Below are positions 43,339 to 54,954 of a stretch of 64,000 nt of DNA, piece after piece. Source of the DNA: Bordetella genomosp. 9 (lineage in GTDB: Bacteria; Pseudomonadota; Gammaproteobacteria; Burkholderiales; Burkholderiaceae_B); contig NZ_NEVJ01000003.1 in assembly GCF_002261425.1 (NCBI RefSeq), positions 3,596,001 through 3,660,000 of the forward strand, in the 5' to 3' direction. Made by a program: the position numbers and the translations under genes. The notes beneath the pieces were generated by a model, which made no database searches, was not told the DNA's origin, and saw only the letters and a program-made list of their open reading frames with translations. The stretch's first letter is position 1; each line of letters opens with the position of its first letter.

Positions 43339-44148
43339 TCACAACCTTACTTCAATCCCGCGGTCGGACATGTATCGCTTGCATTCTCCCACGGTGTGCT
43401 CGCCGTAGTGGAAGATGCTGGCGGCGAGGACCGCGCTGGCGCGGCCCACGGTGACGCCGTCGGCCAGGTGCTGCAGCGTGCCCACGCCCCCCGAGGCGAT
43501 GACCGGTACCGGCACCGCATCCGACACCGCGCGCGTGAGCGCCAGGTCGAAGCCGGATTTCGTGCCGTCCTTGTCCATGCTGGTCAACAGGATTTCGCCG
43601 GCGCCGTAGGCGGCCATGCGACGCGCCCATTCGATGGCGTCCAGGCCGGTGGCCTTGCGGCCGCCGTGGGTAAAGACTTCCCAGCGATCGCTGCCGTCTT
43701 CCGCCTTGACGCGGCGCGCGTCGATGGCGACCACGATGCATTGCGAGCCGTGGTAATCCGCGGCCGCGCGGACCAGTTCCGGATTGGCCACCGCCGCGCT
43801 GTTGATGCTGATCTTGTCGGCGCCCGCGTTCAGCAGCCGCTGGATGTCCGACACCTGCCGCACGCCGCCGCCGACGGTCAGCGGGATGAACACCTGCGAG
43901 GCCACCTGTTCGATGATGGGCAGGATCAGGTCGCGGCCGTCGCTGGTGGCGGTGATGTCCAGGAAGGTCAGTTCGTCGGCGCCCTGGTCGTCATAGCGGC
44001 GGGCGATCTCCACGGGGTCGCCCGCGTCGATCAGGTTGACGAAATTGACGCCCTTGACCACGCGGCCGGCGGTGACGTCCAGGCAGGGGATGATGCGCCG
44101 CGTCAGCGCATTGGGCCCGGCGCCGCCGGTCGGGGTAATACCATTCAT
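43339..44148 (-). CDS. hisF: Imidazole glycerol phosphate synthase, cyclase subunit
   Basis: This 269-residue TIM-barrel enzyme uses ammonia from HisH to form IGP and AICAR. The catalytic Asp is D24 in IPCLDV, and the second Asp lies in VVAIDARRV. An N-terminal extension of about 13 residues goes beyond the usual start; the ATG at 44148 is chosen because it overlaps the hisA stop (ATGA). Confidence 0.95.
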   Translation of the reverse strand: MNGITPTGGAGPNALTRRIIPCLDVTAGRVVKGVNFVNLIDAGDPVEIARRYDDQGADELTFLDITATSDGRDLILPIIEQVASQVFIPLTVGGGVRQVSDIQRLLNAGADKISINSAAVANPELVRAAADYHGSQCIVVAIDARRVKAEDGSDRWEVFTHGGRKATGLDAIEWARRMAAYGAGEILLTSMDKDGTKSGFDLALTRAVSDAVPVPVIASGGVGTLQHLADGVTVGRASAVLAASIFHYGEHTVGECKRYMSDRGIEVRL

Positions 44149-44888
44149 GACTTGGCCAATTCGTCCGCGCGGGTCTGCGCGGCCTGGAAATTCAGGGCGC
44201 CTTCATAGATGCTGCGGCCCAGGATGGCGCCTTCCACGCCTTCTTCCTCGACGGCGCACAAGGCTTCGATATCCTGGATGCCGGCGATGCCGCCGGACGC
44301 GAAAATCGGGATGCGCACATGCTGCGCCAGGCGCACGGTGGCGTCGACGTTCACGCCCGACAGCATGCCGTCGCGGCCGATGTCGGTGTAGATGATGGCT
44401 TCGCAGCCGTAGTCCTCGAACTTGCTGGCCAGGTCCAGCACGTCGTGCCGGGTCAGCTTGCTCCAGCCGTCGGTGGCCACCTTGCCATCGCGGGCGTCCA
44501 GGCCCACGATGATGCTGCCCGGAAAGGCGCCACAGGCGTCATGCAGGAAGCCCGGGTTCTTGACCGCGGCGGTGCCGATGATGACGTAGGAAATGCCGTT
44601 GTCCAGGTAACGCTCGATGGTGTCCAGGTCGCGGATGCCGCCGCCGATCTGCACGGGGATTTCATCGCCGACCGCATCGACGATGGCGCGGATGCTGGCT
44701 TCGTTGCGGGGCTTGCCGGCCACCGCGCCGTTCAGGTCGACCAGATGCAGGCGCCGCGCGCCCTGTTCCAGCCAATGCGCGGCCATGGCCGCCGGGTCTT
44801 CGGAGAACACCGTTGCATCGTCCAGGTCACCCTGGCGCAGGCGGACGCAGCGTCCGTCTTTGAGGTCGATGGCGGGGATCAGCAGCAT
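44145..44888 (-). CDS. hisA: ProFAR isomerase
   Basis: This 247-residue TIM-barrel isomerase has the catalytic Asp D8 (IPAIDLKDG) and a second Asp in VGLDARDG near residue 130, in the order seen in HisA. It converts ProFAR to PRFAR. It is coupled to hisF by a four-base overlap. Confidence 0.96.
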   Translation of the reverse strand: MLLIPAIDLKDGRCVRLRQGDLDDATVFSEDPAAMAAHWLEQGARRLHLVDLNGAVAGKPRNEASIRAIVDAVGDEIPVQIGGGIRDLDTIERYLDNGISYVIIGTAAVKNPGFLHDACGAFPGSIIVGLDARDGKVATDGWSKLTRHDVLDLASKFEDYGCEAIIYTDIGRDGMLSGVNVDATVRLAQHVRIPIFASGGIAGIQDIEALCAVEEEGVEGAILGRSIYEGALNFQAAQTRADELAKS

Positions 44889-44963
44889 AGTGATAACGCG
44901 CGTAAAGGAATCGGTTGTTGGAAGGGCGAATCGGCGTGGGCGGGATCGCGCCGGCAGGCGGCG

Positions 44964-45638
44964 TCAGGGGCGCCAGTCGACGAAATTCCGGTACAGGCGC
45001 AGGCCGTGCTCGGCGCTTTTTTCTGGGTGGAACTGCACCGCGAAAATGTTAGCCGCCGCCACCGCGCAGGTAAAGGAACCGCCGTAATCGGTTTCCCCAA
45101 CGGTCAGGGAGGGGTCCGCCGGTACGGCGTAATAACTATGAACGAAATAAAAATGGGTGCCGTCCGGAATACCTGCCCAGATTGGATGAGAGCGCGTTTG
45201 GCGCACTTTGTTCCAACCCATGTGCGGCACTTTCAGCCGTTCGTCGACGGCGGCGTCCTCGACCGGATCTTCGTAGGCGCCGATGGGCGACGCGTATTGC
45301 GGTCCGCTGAACCGATGCACCACACCGGGAAAGATGCCCAGGCAGATGGTCGGGCCTTCCTCGCTGGTGTCGAACAGCATCTGTTCGCCCACGCACACGC
45401 CCAACAGGGGTTTGCTGCGCGCGGCGCGCACGACGGCTTCGCGCAGGCCCGATTCGTTCAGGGTGCGCATGCAGTCCGCCATGGCGCCCTGGCCGGGGAA
45501 GACGACGCGGTCGGCCGCGTCGATGTCCGCCACGGTGTTGGAGATACGGATGTCGGCATCCGGGGCGGCGGCGGCGAGCGCCCGCGCCACGGAGTGGAAA
45601 TTCCCCATGCCGTAGTCGACGATAGCGATGGAAGTCAC
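44964..45638 (-). CDS. hisH: Imidazole glycerol phosphate synthase, glutaminase subunit
   Basis: This 224-residue class I glutamine amidotransferase feeds ammonia to HisF. The nucleophile is C82 in [11 protein letters not shown]; the His-Glu pair lies in FHPEKS near residue 200. The GTG at 45638 gives the family N-terminus [13 protein letters not shown] longer frame upstream has no match. Confidence 0.94.
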   Translation of the reverse strand: MTSIAIVDYGMGNFHSVARALAAAAPDADIRISNTVADIDAADRVVFPGQGAMADCMRTLNESGLREAVVRAARSKPLLGVCVGEQMLFDTSEEGPTICLGIFPGVVHRFSGPQYASPIGAYEDPVEDAAVDERLKVPHMGWNKVRQTRSHPIWAGIPDGTHFYFVHSYYAVPADPSLTVGETDYGGSFTCAVAAANIFAVQFHPEKSAEHGLRLYRNFVDWRP

Positions 45639-45673
45639 GAGATTCTGCCTGCGGATGCGTAGTGATCGCGGGA

Positions 45674-46261
45674 TTACAGCACGCCCTTGGTGGACGGGAC
45701 GACGCCCTGGCTGCGCGGATCGCGCTCCATCGCCATGCGCAGGGCCCGGCCACAGGCCTTGAATACCGTTTCGCACTGGTGGTGGGCGTTCTTGCCGCGC
45801 AGATTGTCGATGTGCAGCGTGATCAGGGCATGGTTGACCAGCCCCTGGAAGAATTCGCGGGTCAGGTCGACGTCGAACTCGCCGATGCGCGCGCGGGTGA
45901 AGGGCACGTTGAACTCCAGGCCAGGCCGGCCGGAGAAGTCCACCACCACGCGCGAGAGCGCTTCATCCAGCGGCACGTAGGCATGGCCGTAGCGCAGGAT
46001 GCCTTTCTTGTCGCCGATCGCGGCGGCAATGGCCTGGCCCAGCGTGATGCCGACGTCTTCCACCGTGTGGTGCGCATCGATGTGCAGGTCGCCATCGGCC
46101 TTGATGTCCAGGTCGATCAGGCCATGGCGGGCGATCTGGTCCAACATGTGGTCCAGGAAGGGAACGCCGGTATCGATGGTCTGGCGGCCGGTGCCGTCCA
46201 GGTTGACCGCCACACGGATGCGGGTTTCGTTGGTGTTGCGGGTAATGTCTGCGGTGCGCAT
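45674..46261 (-). CDS. hisB: Imidazoleglycerol-phosphate dehydratase
   Basis: This 195-residue single-domain enzyme (without the HisN-type phosphatase of E. coli HisB) has [19 protein letters not shown], the metal-binding HHTVED and [15 protein letters not shown]. The ATG at 46261 gives the family start; the upstream extension to 46360 is not homologous. Confidence 0.95.
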   Translation of the reverse strand: MRTADITRNTNETRIRVAVNLDGTGRQTIDTGVPFLDHMLDQIARHGLIDLDIKADGDLHIDAHHTVEDVGITLGQAIAAAIGDKKGILRYGHAYVPLDEALSRVVVDFSGRPGLEFNVPFTRARIGEFDVDLTREFFQGLVNHALITLHIDNLRGKNAHHQCETVFKACGRALRMAMERDPRSQGVVPSTKGVL

Positions 46262-46352
46262 GGTGATCGGTTTTCGCGTCGTGCTTGGCGGGATGGCGGA
46301 GTGCGGCGCGGTGGCTGTGGATCGTGGGAAAAGCGGAAAGTCGGGACGGACG

Positions 46353-47438
46353 TCAGGCAAGTATGTCGCGCAGGGCTGCCATCAGCGCGGCGTGCTCGTC
46401 GGGCGTGCCCAGCGAGATGCGCAGGCAATCGGCCAATGCCGGATCGCCGCCGCTGAAATCGCGAACCCGTATTCTGCGCGTTTTCAGGGCTTGATGCACG
46501 GCGTTGGCGCCCATCTTGCCGGAAAAGCGCACCAGAAGAAAGTTGGCGGACGAGGGATACACGGTTGTGCCGGGCAGGCTGGCCAGTTCCCGGGCCAGGT
46601 CGTCGCGCGACGCGCGCAGGCGGGCCGCCTGCTGATCCAGTACCGTTTTGTGGCGCAGGACCGCCAGCAGGACCGCTTCGGTCAGGACGTCGATGTTGTA
46701 GGGCGGCCGCAGCTTGTCGATCTGCGCGATCCAGGGCGCCGGGCCCGCCAGATAGCCGAAACGCAGGCCGGCCAGGCCGATCTTGGAGACCGTGCGCAGG
46801 ACCACCGCGTTGGCCAGCGTGGCGGCGCGCGGCATCCAGGTGCCGTCGGCATAGGGCTGGTAGGCCTCGTCGATGACCACCAGCCCGGGCGCGGCGGCCA
46901 GGATCGCCTCGACGGCGGCGTCGGACCAGCGGCCGCCGGTGGGGTTGTTCGGGACCGCCAGGAAGACGACCTTCGGCTGCCGGGCCTGGATGGCGGCCAG
47001 CATGGCCGGCAGGTCCAGCTGGAAATCGGGCGTGAGCGGGACGCCGGCGAAGCGGGCGTGGTGAAAGCGCGCCGACAATTCGAACATCACGAAGGACGGC
47101 ACCGGCGACAGCACCACGTCGCCCGGCTCGCAGCAGGCCTGCACGATCAGGCTGATCAGCTCGTCGGACCCGTTGCCGAACAGCAGCGCGGCGTCGTCCG
47201 GCACGCCGAAGGCCGCGCGCACCGCGGCGTCCAGCGCGTCATGGCCCGCGGCCGGATAGCGGTTCAGCGGCGTGGCGCGGGCGGCGGCGGCGACCGCGTC
47301 GCGCACCTGGTCGGGCAGGCCGTACGGGTTTTCCATCGCGTCCAGCTTGATGGCGTCTTCCGCGTGGCCCACGGCATAGGCGGACAGCGCCTGGATATCG
47401 GGCCGGATGGTGGTGGCGGCCCGCCCGGCGGCATTCAT
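46353..47438 (-). CDS. hisC: Histidinol-phosphate aminotransferase
   Basis: This 361-residue PLP enzyme (aspartate-aminotransferase fold) has [10 protein letters not shown] near the start, [36 protein letters not shown] and the PLP lysine in [15 protein letters not shown]. It starts at 47438, overlapping hisD by ATGA. Confidence 0.94.
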   Translation of the reverse strand: MNAAGRAATTIRPDIQALSAYAVGHAEDAIKLDAMENPYGLPDQVRDAVAAAARATPLNRYPAAGHDALDAAVRAAFGVPDDAALLFGNGSDELISLIVQACCEPGDVVLSPVPSFVMFELSARFHHARFAGVPLTPDFQLDLPAMLAAIQARQPKVVFLAVPNNPTGGRWSDAAVEAILAAAPGLVVIDEAYQPYADGTWMPRAATLANAVVLRTVSKIGLAGLRFGYLAGPAPWIAQIDKLRPPYNIDVLTEAVLLAVLRHKTVLDQQAARLRASRDDLARELASLPGTTVYPSSANFLLVRFSGKMGANAVHQALKTRRIRVRDFSGGDPALADCLRISLGTPDEHAALMAALRDILA

Positions 47439-48739
47439 GCCTTGTCGAGCCGGTATTCGGCGCTGGCGGCGTGCGCCTGCAGGCCTTCGCCATAGGCCAG
47501 GTCGGCCGCGATCCGGCCCAGCGTCTGCGCGCCCTGGCGCGATACCTGGATCAGGCTGGAGCGCTTCTGGAAATCGTAGACGCCCAGCGGGGACGAAAAA
47601 CGCGCCGTGCGCGAGGTCGGCAGCACGTGATTGGGGCCGGCGCAGTAATCGCCCAGCGATTCCGAGGCGTAGCGGCCCATGAAGATGGCGCCCGCGTGGC
47701 GGATCCGCTCCACCCACTTTTCCGGATCGTCGGTGGAGATTTCCAGGTGCTCGGGGGCGATGTCGTTGGCGATGTCGCAGGCTTCTTCCAGGTTGCGCAC
47801 GTGGATCAGCGCGCCGCGCTTGCCCAGGCTTTCGCGCAGGATGGCCGCGCGCGGCATGGCGGGCAGCTGGCGGTCGATGGAGGCGGCGACTTCGTCCAGG
47901 TAGGCGGCGTCCGGGCACAGCAGGATGGCCTGGGCCAGCTCATCGTGCTCGGCCTGGGAAAACAGGTCCATGGCGATCCAGTCGGCGGGCGTCTTGCCGT
48001 CGCAGATGACCAGGATTTCGCTGGGGCCGGCGATCATGTCGATGCCGACCGTACCGAATACGCGGCGCTTGGCGGCGGCGACGTAGGCATTGCCCGGCCC
48101 GACGATCTTGTCCACGGCGGGGATGGTGGCGGTGCCGTAGGCCAGCGCGCCCACGGCCTGCGCGCCGCCGATGGCGAAGGCGCGATCGACGCCGGCGATG
48201 GCGGCGGCCGCCAGCACCATGGGATTGCGCAGGCCGTCGGGCGTGGGCGTGACCATGATCAGCTCAGGGACGCCGGCCACCTTGGCCGGGATGGCGTTCA
48301 TCAGCACTGACGACGGGTAGGCGGCCTTGCCGCCGGGGACGTAAAGGCCGACGCGGTCCAGCGGCGTGATCTTCTGGCCCAGCATCGTGCCGTCGGCTTC
48401 GGTGTAGGTCCAGGTCTCGCCGCGCTGTTTCTCATGATAGGCGCGCACCCGCCGCGCGGCGGCTTCAAGCCCTTGGCGCTGGGCGGCCGGCAGCGACTGC
48501 AGCGCGGCCTGCCAGCTGTCGCGGGGAATTTCCAGCGCGGCCACGCCGTCGGCCTGCACGCGGTCGAAACGGCGCGTGTATTCCAGCAGCGCCGCATCGC
48601 CGCGATGCCGGACGTCCGCCAGGATGTCGGCCGCGGCGCGGTCGATGGATTCGTCCTGCGAGGCTTCGAAGGCCAGCAGCGCGGATAGGGCGGCTGCGAA
48701 ACCGGAATCGCGGGAATCGAGGCGGTTGATGGTGCTCAT
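47435..48739 (-). CDS. hisD: Histidinol dehydrogenase
   Basis: This 434-residue zinc enzyme performs the last two oxidations to histidine. Family sequences include [54 protein letters not shown] and [20 protein letters not shown]. The start at 48739 overlaps the hisG stop by ATGA. Confidence 0.95.
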   Translation of the reverse strand: MSTINRLDSRDSGFAAALSALLAFEASQDESIDRAAADILADVRHRGDAALLEYTRRFDRVQADGVAALEIPRDSWQAALQSLPAAQRQGLEAAARRVRAYHEKQRGETWTYTEADGTMLGQKITPLDRVGLYVPGGKAAYPSSVLMNAIPAKVAGVPELIMVTPTPDGLRNPMVLAAAAIAGVDRAFAIGGAQAVGALAYGTATIPAVDKIVGPGNAYVAAAKRRVFGTVGIDMIAGPSEILVICDGKTPADWIAMDLFSQAEHDELAQAILLCPDAAYLDEVAASIDRQLPAMPRAAILRESLGKRGALIHVRNLEEACDIANDIAPEHLEISTDDPEKWVERIRHAGAIFMGRYASESLGDYCAGPNHVLPTSRTARFSSPLGVYDFQKRSSLIQVSRQGAQTLGRIAADLAYGEGLQAHAASAEYRLDKA

Positions 48740-49449
48740 GGCGTACCCCCTTCGAGGCGTATGGGTGCGGTGCTGGCGCGTTCGAAGGCGTCCAGCAGCG
48801 GCTGCAGGCGCGCGCCGCGCGTTTTCAGGGCCGCCTGGTTGACGACCAGCCGCGAGGAAATCGGCATGATGTCCTCCACGGCGACCAGGTTGTTGGCGCG
48901 CAGCGTGCCGCCGGAGGAGACCAGGTCGACGATGGCGTCGGCCAGGCCGACCAGGGGCGCCAGTTCCATCGAGCCGTACAGCTTGATCAGGTCCACGTAG
49001 ACGCCCTTGGCGGCGAAGTGTTCGCGCGCCGCCTGGACATATTTTGTCGCCACGCGCAGGCGGCCGCCCTGCCGTACCGCGCTCTGGTAGTCGAAGCCGG
49101 CGCGCACCGCCACGCACAGGCGGCATTTGGCGATGTTCAGGTCGATCGGCTGGTAGATGCCGCCGGGGTGGGCCGCGGCGTGCTCGATCAGCACGTCCTT
49201 GCCGGCGATGCCGAAGTCCGCCGCGCCGTACTGCACATAGGTCGGCACGTCGGAGGCGCGCACGATGATCAGGCGCAGCCCGGGATCGCTGGTGGGGATG
49301 ATCAGCTTGCGGGAATGCTCGGGGTTTTCCGCGACCTCGATGCCGGCTTCCGCCAGCAGGGGCAGGGTTTCCTCGAAAATGCGGCCCTTGGACAGCGCCA
49401 GCGTGAGCGGCGCGGAATCGGCGGACGGGCGGATGTCTGGCTGGTTCAT
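48736..49449 (-). CDS. hisG: ATP phosphoribosyltransferase, short form
   Basis: This 237-residue enzyme catalyses the first step of histidine synthesis. It has [39 protein letters not shown] and the PRPP-binding EDIMP ... [11 protein letters not shown] region. It lacks the C-terminal regulatory domain of the long form. Short HisG needs a HisZ partner, which is not in the window. It lies 10 bp after murA. Confidence 0.95.
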   Translation of the reverse strand: MNQPDIRPSADSAPLTLALSKGRIFEETLPLLAEAGIEVAENPEHSRKLIIPTSDPGLRLIIVRASDVPTYVQYGAADFGIAGKDVLIEHAAAHPGGIYQPIDLNIAKCRLCVAVRAGFDYQSAVRQGGRLRVATKYVQAAREHFAAKGVYVDLIKLYGSMELAPLVGLADAIVDLVSSGGTLRANNLVAVEDIMPISSRLVVNQAALKTRGARLQPLLDAFERASTAPIRLEGGTP

Positions 49450-49459
49450 TCGGAGGTCC

Positions 49460-50727
<1,268 letters not shown>

Positions 50728-50728
<1 letters not shown>

Positions 50729-50970
50729 TACTGCGCCGCCTTGTATTCGGTGGGCGTGAGGGTGCGCATGGACAGCGCATGGATTTCGGCTTTCATGCGG
50801 TCGCCCAGCGCGGCGTAGACCAGCTGATGCCGGGCGATCGGCCGCTTGCCTTCGAAGGCCGCGCTGACGATGACCGCGTCGAAATGCGAACCGTCGCCCT
50901 GCACTTCGATGTGTTCACAGGGCAGTCCGTCGACGATGTATTGGCGAACCTGCTCGGGTGTGGGCAACAT
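50728..50970 (-). CDS. ibaG: BolA-family protein (IbaG-like)
   Basis: This 80-residue protein of the BolA family has the class Cys/His motif [38 protein letters not shown]. It lies immediately before murA, as E. coli ibaG does. BolA-type proteins bind [2Fe-2S] clusters with monothiol glutaredoxins. Confidence 0.9.
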
Positions 50971-50974
50971 GGGC

Positions 50975-51793
50975 TCAGTTCCTTAGTTTGTAGCCGCTGG
51001 CGAGCAGTCGGATTGCGTAGGTCGCCAGGGCCAGGAAGACGCAGCTGACCACCGCCAGGCTGCGCCAGGGCGACACGTCGGACACCGAGAAGAAGCCGTA
51101 GCGGAAGCCATCGATGGTATAGAAGATGGGATTCCAATGCGATACGCCCTGCCAGAACGGCGGCAGCGTATGGATCGAATAGAAAACGCCGGACAGGAAG
51201 GTCGCCGGCATGATCAGGAAGTTCTGAAAGGCCGCGAGCTGGTCGAATTTTTCCGAGAACAGGCCGGCGATCACGCCCAGGCTGCCCATGATGCCGCAGG
51301 CCAGCACCGCGAACACCAGCACCCACAGCGGATGGACCGGGGTCAAGGGGATGAAGCACAGCGCCACCAGCCATACGCACAGCCCGACGGCGATGCCGCG
51401 CGTGATGGCCGCGATCACGTAGGCGAAATAGATGTCCCGGTGCGATAGCGGCGGCAGCAGGATGAACACCAGGTTGCCGGTGATGCGGCTCTGGATCAGC
51501 GAGGACGACGGGTTGGCGAAGCCGTTCTGCAGCATGCTCATCATCATCAATCCCGGGATCAGGAAGGATGTGTAGGGCACGGTGCCGTAGACGTGCACGC
51601 GGTCCTGCAGCACCTGGGCGAATACCAGCAGATACAGCAGCGCCGTGATGACGGGCGCGGCGATGGTCTGGAAGCTGACCTTCCAGAAGCGCATGAGCTC
51701 CTTGCGCAGTAGCGTGGGGAAGCCCGAACCGGCCGGCGCGCCGGCGTCCAGCATGGGCGTACCCATGGAACCCAGGGGAGCGGGCGCGTTCAC
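50975..51793 (-). CDS. ABC-2 type exporter permease (YadH-like)
   Basis: This 272-residue inner-membrane protein has six helices in the ABC-2 pattern, with SFLIPGLMMMSMLQNGFANPSSS and FLSGVFYSIHTLPPFWQ. The start is a GTG that overlaps the ATPase stop (GTGA). With that ATPase it forms an exporter of unknown substrate, similar to YadG/YadH, embedded in the mla-murA region. Confidence 0.87.
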   Translation of the reverse strand: MNAPAPLGSMGTPMLDAGAPAGSGFPTLLRKELMRFWKVSFQTIAAPVITALLYLLVFAQVLQDRVHVYGTVPYTSFLIPGLMMMSMLQNGFANPSSSLIQSRITGNLVFILLPPLSHRDIYFAYVIAAITRGIAVGLCVWLVALCFIPLTPVHPLWVLVFAVLACGIMGSLGVIAGLFSEKFDQLAAFQNFLIMPATFLSGVFYSIHTLPPFWQGVSHWNPIFYTIDGFRYGFFSVSDVSPWRSLAVVSCVFLALATYAIRLLASGYKLRN

Positions 51794-52587
51794 GATACGA
51801 CCTCCGTCAGCTGGGCGTCGTCTTCGCTGTGCATGATGCGCACGAAGGCGTCTTCCAGGTCCACGCCGCCCACGCGGGCCAGCAGCGCCGGCGTGGTGTC
51901 CAGCGCGACGATGCGGCCCGCCTTCAGCATGGCGATGCGGCCGCACAGGGCTTCGGCTTCTTCCAGGTAATGGGTGGTCAGCATGATGGTGTGGCCGGCC
52001 TTGTTCAGGCGCGAGATGAATTCCCACAGCGTGCGGCGCAGGTCGACGTCGACCCCGGCGGTCGGCTCGTCCAGGACGATGACCGGCGGCCGGTGCACCA
52101 GCGCCTGCGCGACCAGCACGCGGCGCTTCATTCCGCCGGACAGGGCGCGCATGTTCGCTTCCGCCTTGTCCGACAGGCCCAGGTTGAAGAGGATTTCGTC
52201 TATCCAGTCGTCGTTGTTGCGCAGGCCGAAATAGCCCGACTGGATGCGCAAGGTTTCGCGGACGGTGAAGAAAGGGTCGTAGACCAGTTCCTGCGGGACC
52301 ACGCCCAGGGCGCGCCGCGCCTGCCGGTAGTCGGCCTGCACGTCATGGCCGCACACGCTGGCGCTGCCTTCGTTGGGACGGGCGAGTCCGGCCAGGACGG
52401 AAATCAGCGTGGTCTTGCCCGCGCCGTTGGGGCCCAGCAGGCCGAAGAATTCGCCAGGCTGGATGTCGAGGCTGACGTTCTTCAGCGCCTGGAAGCCCGG
52501 GGCCGCGGGGCGGCCCAGCCATTTCTTCCAAGCCGGGTGGCGGGGGGCGTAGGTTTTGGAGACGTTCTGGAGGCGGACGGCGGACAT
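51790..52587 (-). CDS. ABC-2 type exporter ATP-binding protein (YadG-like)
   Basis: This 265-residue ATPase has Walker A GPNGAGKTT, signature LSGGMKRRVLVAQAL, Walker B VIVLDEPTAG and H-loop LTTHYLEEAEAL. It partners the permease below by a GTGA overlap. The ATG at 52587 gives the family start; upstream residues are not homologous. Confidence 0.88.
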   Translation of the reverse strand: MSAVRLQNVSKTYAPRHPAWKKWLGRPAAPGFQALKNVSLDIQPGEFFGLLGPNGAGKTTLISVLAGLARPNEGSASVCGHDVQADYRQARRALGVVPQELVYDPFFTVRETLRIQSGYFGLRNNDDWIDEILFNLGLSDKAEANMRALSGGMKRRVLVAQALVHRPPVIVLDEPTAGVDVDLRRTLWEFISRLNKAGHTIMLTTHYLEEAEALCGRIAMLKAGRIVALDTTPALLARVGGVDLEDAFVRIMHSEDDAQLTEVVS

Positions 52588-52687
52588 GATGCGGGGAACA
52601 CCCCGGAAAAGAGCCAATCCGCCATTATAAGACCGCGCCCGGGTTTTCCCGGGGCATGGCCCCGGCCCGCGCAGGGTCGTCCCGAGC

Positions 52688-52708
52688 GGCCGGCCGGCGC
52701 GGCCGGCC
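52688..52708 (-). terminator. Hairpin after mlaC
   Basis: GGCCGGCC pairs with itself in an 8-bp stem (52688-52695 with 52701-52708) about 12 bases after the mlaC stop. No U-tract follows, so it may be an mRNA-end or partial terminator separating mla from the exporter genes. Confidence 0.4.
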
Positions 52709-52720
52709 ACCCCGGCGTCC

Positions 52721-53356
52721 TTACTGCGCGTTGCGCTGGTTCAGCGCCTTGATCAGCCCGTCGATGCCGTTCTGGTTGATTTCCTGCGCGAACTGGTTGC
52801 GATAGTTCTGGATCAGCCAGATGCCTTCGACGTTCAGGTCGTAGATCTTCCAGCCGTTGGCCGTCTGCTCGAGCCGGTAGTCCACGCCCACCGACTGGCC
52901 GTTCGACTGGTTGATCGTGCTGCGCACGACCGCGTCCGTGCCGTCGATGTTCGAACCGGTCACCTTGATGTTGGTGCCGTTGTCCACGCGAGACAGCGCG
53001 CCGCTGTAGGTGCGCACCAGCGTGCCCTTGAAGGCCTCGGCCAGCGCGGTACGCTGCTGCGGCGTCGCCTGGCGCCAGTAGCGGCCGGCCGCCAGGCGGG
53101 TGGTCTTTTCGAAGTCCACGTAGGGCAGGATGTACTGGTTCACGACCTCGTTGACCCGGCCCAGGTTGCCATTCCTGACGCCGCCGTCGGTCTTCAGCAC
53201 CTGCAGGGTCTGGTTGGCGGTTTCCTGCACCAGCTTTTCGGGCGGGTCCTTCGGATTCGGCGCGGACTGCGCCTGGCCGGCCAGGGCCAGGCCCAGCAGG
53301 CCGAACAAGCCGGTCACGCAAAGGCGTTGCAACAGGGAAAGGGGGTAAAACCGCAT
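52721..53356 (-). CDS. mlaC: Mla periplasmic phospholipid carrier MlaC
   Basis: This 211-residue protein has a signal peptide (residues 1-31, ending QSA) and the MlaC/Ttg2D domain with VNEVVNQYILPYVDFEKTTRLAAGRYWRQA and WKIYDLNVEGIWLIQNYR. It shuttles phospholipids between MlaA at the outer membrane and the MlaFED complex. AAGGAG lies five bases before the ATG. Confidence 0.93.
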   Translation of the reverse strand: MRFYPLSLLQRLCVTGLFGLLGLALAGQAQSAPNPKDPPEKLVQETANQTLQVLKTDGGVRNGNLGRVNEVVNQYILPYVDFEKTTRLAAGRYWRQATPQQRTALAEAFKGTLVRTYSGALSRVDNGTNIKVTGSNIDGTDAVVRSTINQSNGQSVGVDYRLEQTANGWKIYDLNVEGIWLIQNYRNQFAQEINQNGIDGLIKALNQRNAQ

Positions 53357-53452
53357 GCTTGCTCCTTCAGAGTTCGGGAAAGGAAGGCCGGGAAAGCGCC
53401 GGGGGCGCGGGCCTGCCGGCCCTGCCCGTCCGTCGCAAGATCCGCGCCCTTC

Positions 53453-54301
53453 TTACTGGCGCTTGGGCGCCGGGGCCGGCGTGGTGCTGCCCGCACCCGC
53501 ACCGCCTATGCCCGGGGCGGCGGGCGCCGGCGTGGCGCCTGCCCCGGCGGGAGCGGCGCCGTCGTCTTCGTCATCGTAATTGGGCAGGTTGCTGTCGCTG
53601 TTCGCCTTGCGCCCGAGCACCATCGCGGCGCGCCGTTGCAGATAGGCATCGCGGACGAAGCTGTAGGGATCCAGGGCGACGCGGTCCACCGTGTCGGTTG
53701 CGTCCAGCAGGCTGGCGCGGCGGTCGACCACCCACAGGCCGTACAGCGAGTTGCGCACGGGGACGTTGTCGATGGCGCCGACGCTGGTCCATTGGTTGCC
53801 GACGAAGTCGCCCGCCAGGCCGGCGGTGTCGCGGATGGTGCTGGAGCCCCAGAACGGCAGCACCATGTAGGGTCCCTGGCCGATGCCCCAGACGCCCAGC
53901 GTGGTGCCGAAGTCGTTGGGAATGCGCTTGGCGCCGTTGGCCGTGGCGACGTCGAAGCAGCCGCCCACGCCCATGGTGGTGTTGAACAGGAAGCGGCCGA
54001 AGGTATTGATGGCATCGGTGCCGCGGCCCTGCAGCATGCTGTTGGCCGCCGCCCAGATATCGGCGACGTTATTGAAGATGTTGTGGATGCAGCTCTGCAC
54101 CGGCTGCGGCGTGACCGTCGTATAGCCCACGGCGATGGGGCGCAGTACGGCACGGTCGACCTTGTCGTTGAAGGTATAGACGCCCCGGTTGAAGCCTTCC
54201 CACGGATCCCGCGGATCCGGGTTCTGCACGGTGGCGCAGCCTGCCAGGCCCGCGCCTGCGGCGGCCATGGCGAAAATGCGGGTCAGGGTGTTCTTTTTCA
54301 T
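53453..54301 (-). CDS. mlaA: Outer-membrane lipoprotein MlaA (VacJ)
   Basis: This 282-residue lipoprotein has the lipobox LAGC with C22 and the VacJ core DPWEGFNRGVYTFNDKVDRAVLRPIAVGY. Further on are RFLFNTTMGVGGCFDVA and GPYMVLPFWGSSTIRDTAG. A flexible Asp/Pro/Gly-rich tail follows residue 235. MlaA removes mislocalised phospholipids from the outer leaflet. It sits inside the mla operon, unlike in E. coli. Confidence 0.93.
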   Translation of the reverse strand: MKKNTLTRIFAMAAAGAGLAGCATVQNPDPRDPWEGFNRGVYTFNDKVDRAVLRPIAVGYTTVTPQPVQSCIHNIFNNVADIWAAANSMLQGRGTDAINTFGRFLFNTTMGVGGCFDVATANGAKRIPNDFGTTLGVWGIGQGPYMVLPFWGSSTIRDTAGLAGDFVGNQWTSVGAIDNVPVRNSLYGLWVVDRRASLLDATDTVDRVALDPYSFVRDAYLQRRAAMVLGRKANSDSNLPNYDDEDDGAAPAGAGATPAPAAPGIGGAGAGSTTPAPAPKRQ

Positions 54302-54417
54302 TTGATCGTCTTTTTGCTGGGACAGCCTGTCGGCCGATCGCGTCCGTTCGTGCAGCGCCTCCCCTCTTCCCCTGGGCGCAGGCCTTTACGGTCGCATCGG
54401 TGCAAGAAAAATTCGCG

Positions 54418-54942
54418 TCAATGGGATTGCGGTTGAGCCTGCGGTTGCGCCGGCGGCGCGGATCCCCCTCCAGCGGGCGCGGATCCCTGCTTTTCCGCCG
54501 TTCCGTAAAGGAACTGGCTGATCAGGTTTTCCAGAACGACCGCGCTCTGGGTATAACGGATTTTGTCGCCGTTCGCAAAGTCCGCGTCGTCGCCGCCCGC
54601 GGTCAGCCCGATGTATTGCTCGCCCAGGAGGCCCGCCGTCAGGATGGCCGCCGATGAATCCTTGGGGAATTTGAAATCCGAATCCAGGCTCAGGGTGACT
54701 ACCGCCTGGAAGTTCTTGTCGTCGAAACGGATGTGGCTGACGCGGCCGACCACGACGCCGGCGCTCTTGACCGCCGCGCGTTCCTTCAGGCCGCCGATAT
54801 TGTCGAACTGCGCCGTCACATCGTAGGTGGGCGCGAAGGAAAAAGCGCTGAGGTTGCCGGCGCGCAACGCCAGGAAGACCAGGGCCGCGGCGCCGAGCAG
54901 CACGAACAGGCCTACCCAGAAATCGGTTTTTTGACGTGACAT
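54418..54942 (-). CDS. mlaD: Mla inner-membrane MCE protein MlaD
   Basis: This 174-residue protein has one N-terminal membrane helix (FWVGLFVLLGAAALVFLAL) and the MCE domain (YDVTAQFDNIGGLKERAAVKSAGVVVGRV ... GLLGEQYIGL). A Pro/Gln-rich end follows. MlaD forms a hexameric ring that takes lipid from MlaC. Confidence 0.93.
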   Translation of the reverse strand: MSRQKTDFWVGLFVLLGAAALVFLALRAGNLSAFSFAPTYDVTAQFDNIGGLKERAAVKSAGVVVGRVSHIRFDDKNFQAVVTLSLDSDFKFPKDSSAAILTAGLLGEQYIGLTAGGDDADFANGDKIRYTQSAVVLENLISQFLYGTAEKQGSAPAGGGSAPPAQPQAQPQSH

Positions 54943-54954
54943 GAGAAATCCGTA

